DNA from: Ferruginivarius sediminum
GTDB lineage: Bacteria; Pseudomonadota; Alphaproteobacteria; Kiloniellales; Rhodovibrionaceae
DNA length: 64,000 nucleotides
Reading direction: 5' to 3'
Assembly: GCF_003344765.1 (NCBI RefSeq)
Contig: NZ_QPMH01000015.1
Span: 34,923 to 98,922, forward strand
Part shown: piece after piece, positions 62,063 to 64,000 of the stretch
How the letters are laid out: each line of letters starts with the position of its first letter
Position numbering within the stretch: the first letter of the stretch is position 1
The notes under the pieces: generated by a model
Told to the model about the DNA's origin: nothing
Database searches by the model: none
What the model saw: the letters and a program-made list of their open reading frames with translations, nothing else
Translations under genes and position numbers: made by a program

Positions 62063-63895
62063 ATGACGGACGGCATGGAGCTGGGCAATCAACTTATCCT
62101 GCTCGGCGCCGGGCTCGTCTTCGTCAGTATCTTCGCCGGGCTCATTTCCTCCCGGATCGGCGCGCCGCTGCTGCTGGTGTTTCTGGCGCTGGGCATGCTG
62201 GCCGGCGAGGACGGGCTGGGCGGCATCCACTTCGACAACTTCCAGGCCGCCTACACCATCGGAGCCACGGCGCTGGCCATCGTCTTGTTCGACGGCGGCC
62301 TGCGCACGCATCGCGACACGCTGCGCCTCGCCTCCTGGCCGGCGCTGGTGCTGGCAACCGTCGGCGTCATCGCGACGGCGGTCCTCACCGGGGTTGCGGC
62401 GTTCTTCCTAATAGACCTGAACTGGCTGCAAAGCCTGCTGGTCGGCTCCGTCGTCGCCTCGACGGACGCGGCGGCGGTGTTCTTCCTGTTGAACCTGCGC
62501 GGCACCAACCTCGTCAAGCGGGTGAGCGCCACGCTGGAGGCGGAATCGGGCCTGAACGACCCGATGGCGGTTTTCCTGACCGTCACCTGTGTCGAGCTTC
62601 TTCAGTTGGGTATGCCGGAGGCAAGCTGGTCGGCGGCGCTGGACCTGGGCGCGGAGTTCGTGCTGCAAATCGCAGGCGGCGCGGCGTTCGGGCTGGTGGG
62701 CGGCTATGCCCTGCTGCGGCTCGTCAACGTGTTGCAGCTTGCCACCGGCCTCTACCCGATCCTGGCGCTCTCGGGCGCGCTCGTCATCTTTGCCGGGGCG
62801 CAGAACGTGGGTGCCAGCGGCTTCCTGGCCGCTTATCTGGCGGGCATCGTGCTGGGCAACCAGCGCCACCGGGCGACTCAGATCATCGACCGCTTCCAGG
62901 ACGGCCTCGCGTGGCTCAGCCAGATCGTCATGTTCCTGATGCTGGGGCTTCTGGTGACGCCCTCGCAGCTTGCGGACTCGCTGCTGCCGGCGCTTGCCAT
63001 CGCGGTCTTCCTGATGGTCGTCGCGCGGCCGTTGAGCGTGGCGGCCTGCCTGCTGCCGTTCCGCTTCACCTGGCGCGAGCGCGGCTTCGTCGCCTGGGTC
63101 GGCCTGCGGGGGGCGGTGCCGATCTTCCTGGGCACCGTGCCGGTGCTGGCCGGGCTGCCGAACGCGGCGCTGTACTTCGAGGTCGCCTTCGTCGTGGTCC
63201 TGACCTCGCTGATCGTGCAGGGCTGGACGCTCAACTCGGCGGCGCGCGGCCTGAACCTGGCCTTGCCGCCGCCGCCCGATCCCTCGCAGCGCGTGGACGT
63301 CGACCTGCCCGCCGACGTCGGCCGCGACATGGCCGCCTACACGGTGCAGGACGGCAGCGCCGCCGCCGGCCGGCACCTGAACGACCTGCCCATCGGAGCG
63401 GACATCGACGTCGTCTCGGTCATCCGCGACGGTGCGATGCGCCGGCCGGGCACCGTTGGCCGCCTCTCCCCCGGCGACTACGTCGTCGTCGTGGTGCCCG
63501 CCGAGCGGCTGGAAGAGCTGGACAAAGTGTTCGGCCGCCCGCCGAAGCGCGACCGCCGGGGCCGCGACGAGGCGGTGCTGGGCGAATTCGCCTTCGGCGG
63601 CGAGGTGAAGGTGGGCGACCTCGTGGCGATGTACGACCTCGCGGTCCCCGCCGCCGAGCACGACCTCAGCGCCGACACCTTCCTCCGCCGCCACCTGCGC
63701 GGCCAGCCCGTCCCCGGCGACCGCCTGCGCCTGGGCCCGGTCGAACTGATCGTCCGCAAGCTGGACGGCGAGCACATCAAGCAGGTCGGCATCGAACTGG
63801 ACCCCCAGCCGGCGCCGATACGCAAGGACCTGCTGTTCATCTGGGCAAGGCATGCGCTGCGACGGCTGCGGGGGGTGTTCAGGAAAGGAGGGTGA
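62063..63895 (+). CDS. NhaP2/CvrA-type K+(Na+)/H+ antiporter
   Basis: Inner-membrane CPA1-type antiporter of 610 residues, about 12 helices. The transport core has VASTDAAAVFFLL and EAESGLNDPMAVFL, typical of NhaP proteins; VGLRGAVPIFLGTVP is the conserved later segment. The cytoplasmic part has a TrkA-C-like domain (about residues 410-490), a linker, and a CorC/HlyC-like end (about 510-590), as in potassium/proton antiporters of the NhaP2 group. The start at 62063 sits directly on GGGGAGG; Met5 at 62075 (MELGNQLIL) has better spacing. Confidence 0.92.
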   Translation: MTDGMELGNQLILLGAGLVFVSIFAGLISSRIGAPLLLVFLALGMLAGEDGLGGIHFDNFQAAYTIGATALAIVLFDGGLRTHRDTLRLASWPALVLATVGVIATAVLTGVAAFFLIDLNWLQSLLVGSVVASTDAAAVFFLLNLRGTNLVKRVSATLEAESGLNDPMAVFLTVTCVELLQLGMPEASWSAALDLGAEFVLQIAGGAAFGLVGGYALLRLVNVLQLATGLYPILALSGALVIFAGAQNVGASGFLAAYLAGIVLGNQRHRATQIIDRFQDGLAWLSQIVMFLMLGLLVTPSQLADSLLPALAIAVFLMVVARPLSVAACLLPFRFTWRERGFVAWVGLRGAVPIFLGTVPVLAGLPNAALYFEVAFVVVLTSLIVQGWTLNSAARGLNLALPPPPDPSQRVDVDLPADVGRDMAAYTVQDGSAAAGRHLNDLPIGADIDVVSVIRDGAMRRPGTVGRLSPGDYVVVVVPAERLEELDKVFGRPPKRDRRGRDEAVLGEFAFGGEVKVGDLVAMYDLAVPAAEHDLSADTFLRRHLRGQPVPGDRLRLGPVELIVRKLDGEHIKQVGIELDPQPAPIRKDLLFIWARHALRRLRGVFRKGG

Positions 63896-63909
63896 GCAAC
63901 TGTCTTTCA

Positions 63910-64000
63910 TCATGCCGCTTTTGGCTGCCAGGGCGTGTTGTCGCGAAGCATGGCGTTGAGGATGGTGATCATCTTGCGCATGACGGCGACAATGGCGACT
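63910..64000 (-). mobile_element. IS110-family transposase, C-terminal end only
   Basis: The minus-strand frame from the right edge to the TGA at 63910 reads ...VAIVAVMRKMITILNAMLRD then NTPWQPKAA. This is the C-terminal signature of IS110/IS1111-type transposases (VAVMRKxxxxxNAMLRD). Only 29-30 codons are in the window. The stop is 15 bases from the antiporter stop. Whether the element is intact lies outside the window. Confidence 0.8.

Overview
The window is chromosomal DNA from a high-GC alphaproteobacterium. Evidence for the class: an F0-only atp cluster (I-a-c-b'-b) apart from F1, CcrM, an RcdA homologue, the hpnCDE squalene route for hopanoids, fixGHIS-type cytochrome cbb3 assembly genes, and CtrA-like and FixK/FNR-like sites. 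The mix suggests an aerobic, hopanoid-making relative of the Rhodospirillales; this is inference from gene content, not a phylogeny.

Layout. 1-5857 (minus): nadD, rsfS, rlmH, gpmI, envC, ctpA, a conserved block for NAD, ribosome, glycolysis and cell-wall functions. 6168-13233: a chemoreceptor, a glycosyltransferase pair, a radical SAM protein, an unknown exported coiled-coil protein and a spondin-domain protein. 13362-22552: K+/H+ antiporter, rnhB, ccrM, mutY (minus), a DciA-like protein, a DsbA-like protein and smc. 22704-25221: F0 ATP synthase. 25401-30212: Crp/Fnr regulator, HD hydrolase, hpnCDE. 30227-35700 (minus): a DapA-like aldolase, then ccoGHIS. 35978-39031: cation transporter, SHOCT protein, Hsp20 with a heat-shock promoter and a candidate RNA thermometer, RcdA and an AhpD-like protein. 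39335-42904: sdhCDAB. 43071-50875: PaiB-like protein, phosphodiesterase, a PhyH/SAF-oxidoreductase pair, an AT-richer insert with an unknown membrane protein, metA and pgk. 51015-58886: methyltransferase, a truncated acyl-CoA-ligase-like protein, a second Crp/Fnr regulator, ankyrin protein, class V aminotransferase, lipoprotein, an all-repeat RTX protein and a hotdog dehydratase. 59098-63895: Usp, methyltransferase, a cobalamin riboswitch leading an unknown small protein plus a dioxygenase-like protein, and a NhaP2-type antiporter. The right edge holds the C-terminus of an IS110-type transposase; the left edge cuts ctpA.

How the parts connect. Respiration recurs: succinate dehydrogenase, F0 and cbb3 oxidase assembly, with FNR/FixK-like sites near ccoG and near a Crp/Fnr gene. 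Cell-cycle control also recurs: ccrM with three GANTC sites in its leader, rcdA, and CtrA-like boxes upstream of the chemoreceptor and between the lipoprotein and RTX genes.

The strongest candidate for an undescribed system is at 60375-61888: a full-length cobalamin riboswitch whose only apparent clients are a 133-residue protein I do not recognise and a non-haem iron dioxygenase-like protein, with no B12 transport or synthesis gene nearby.
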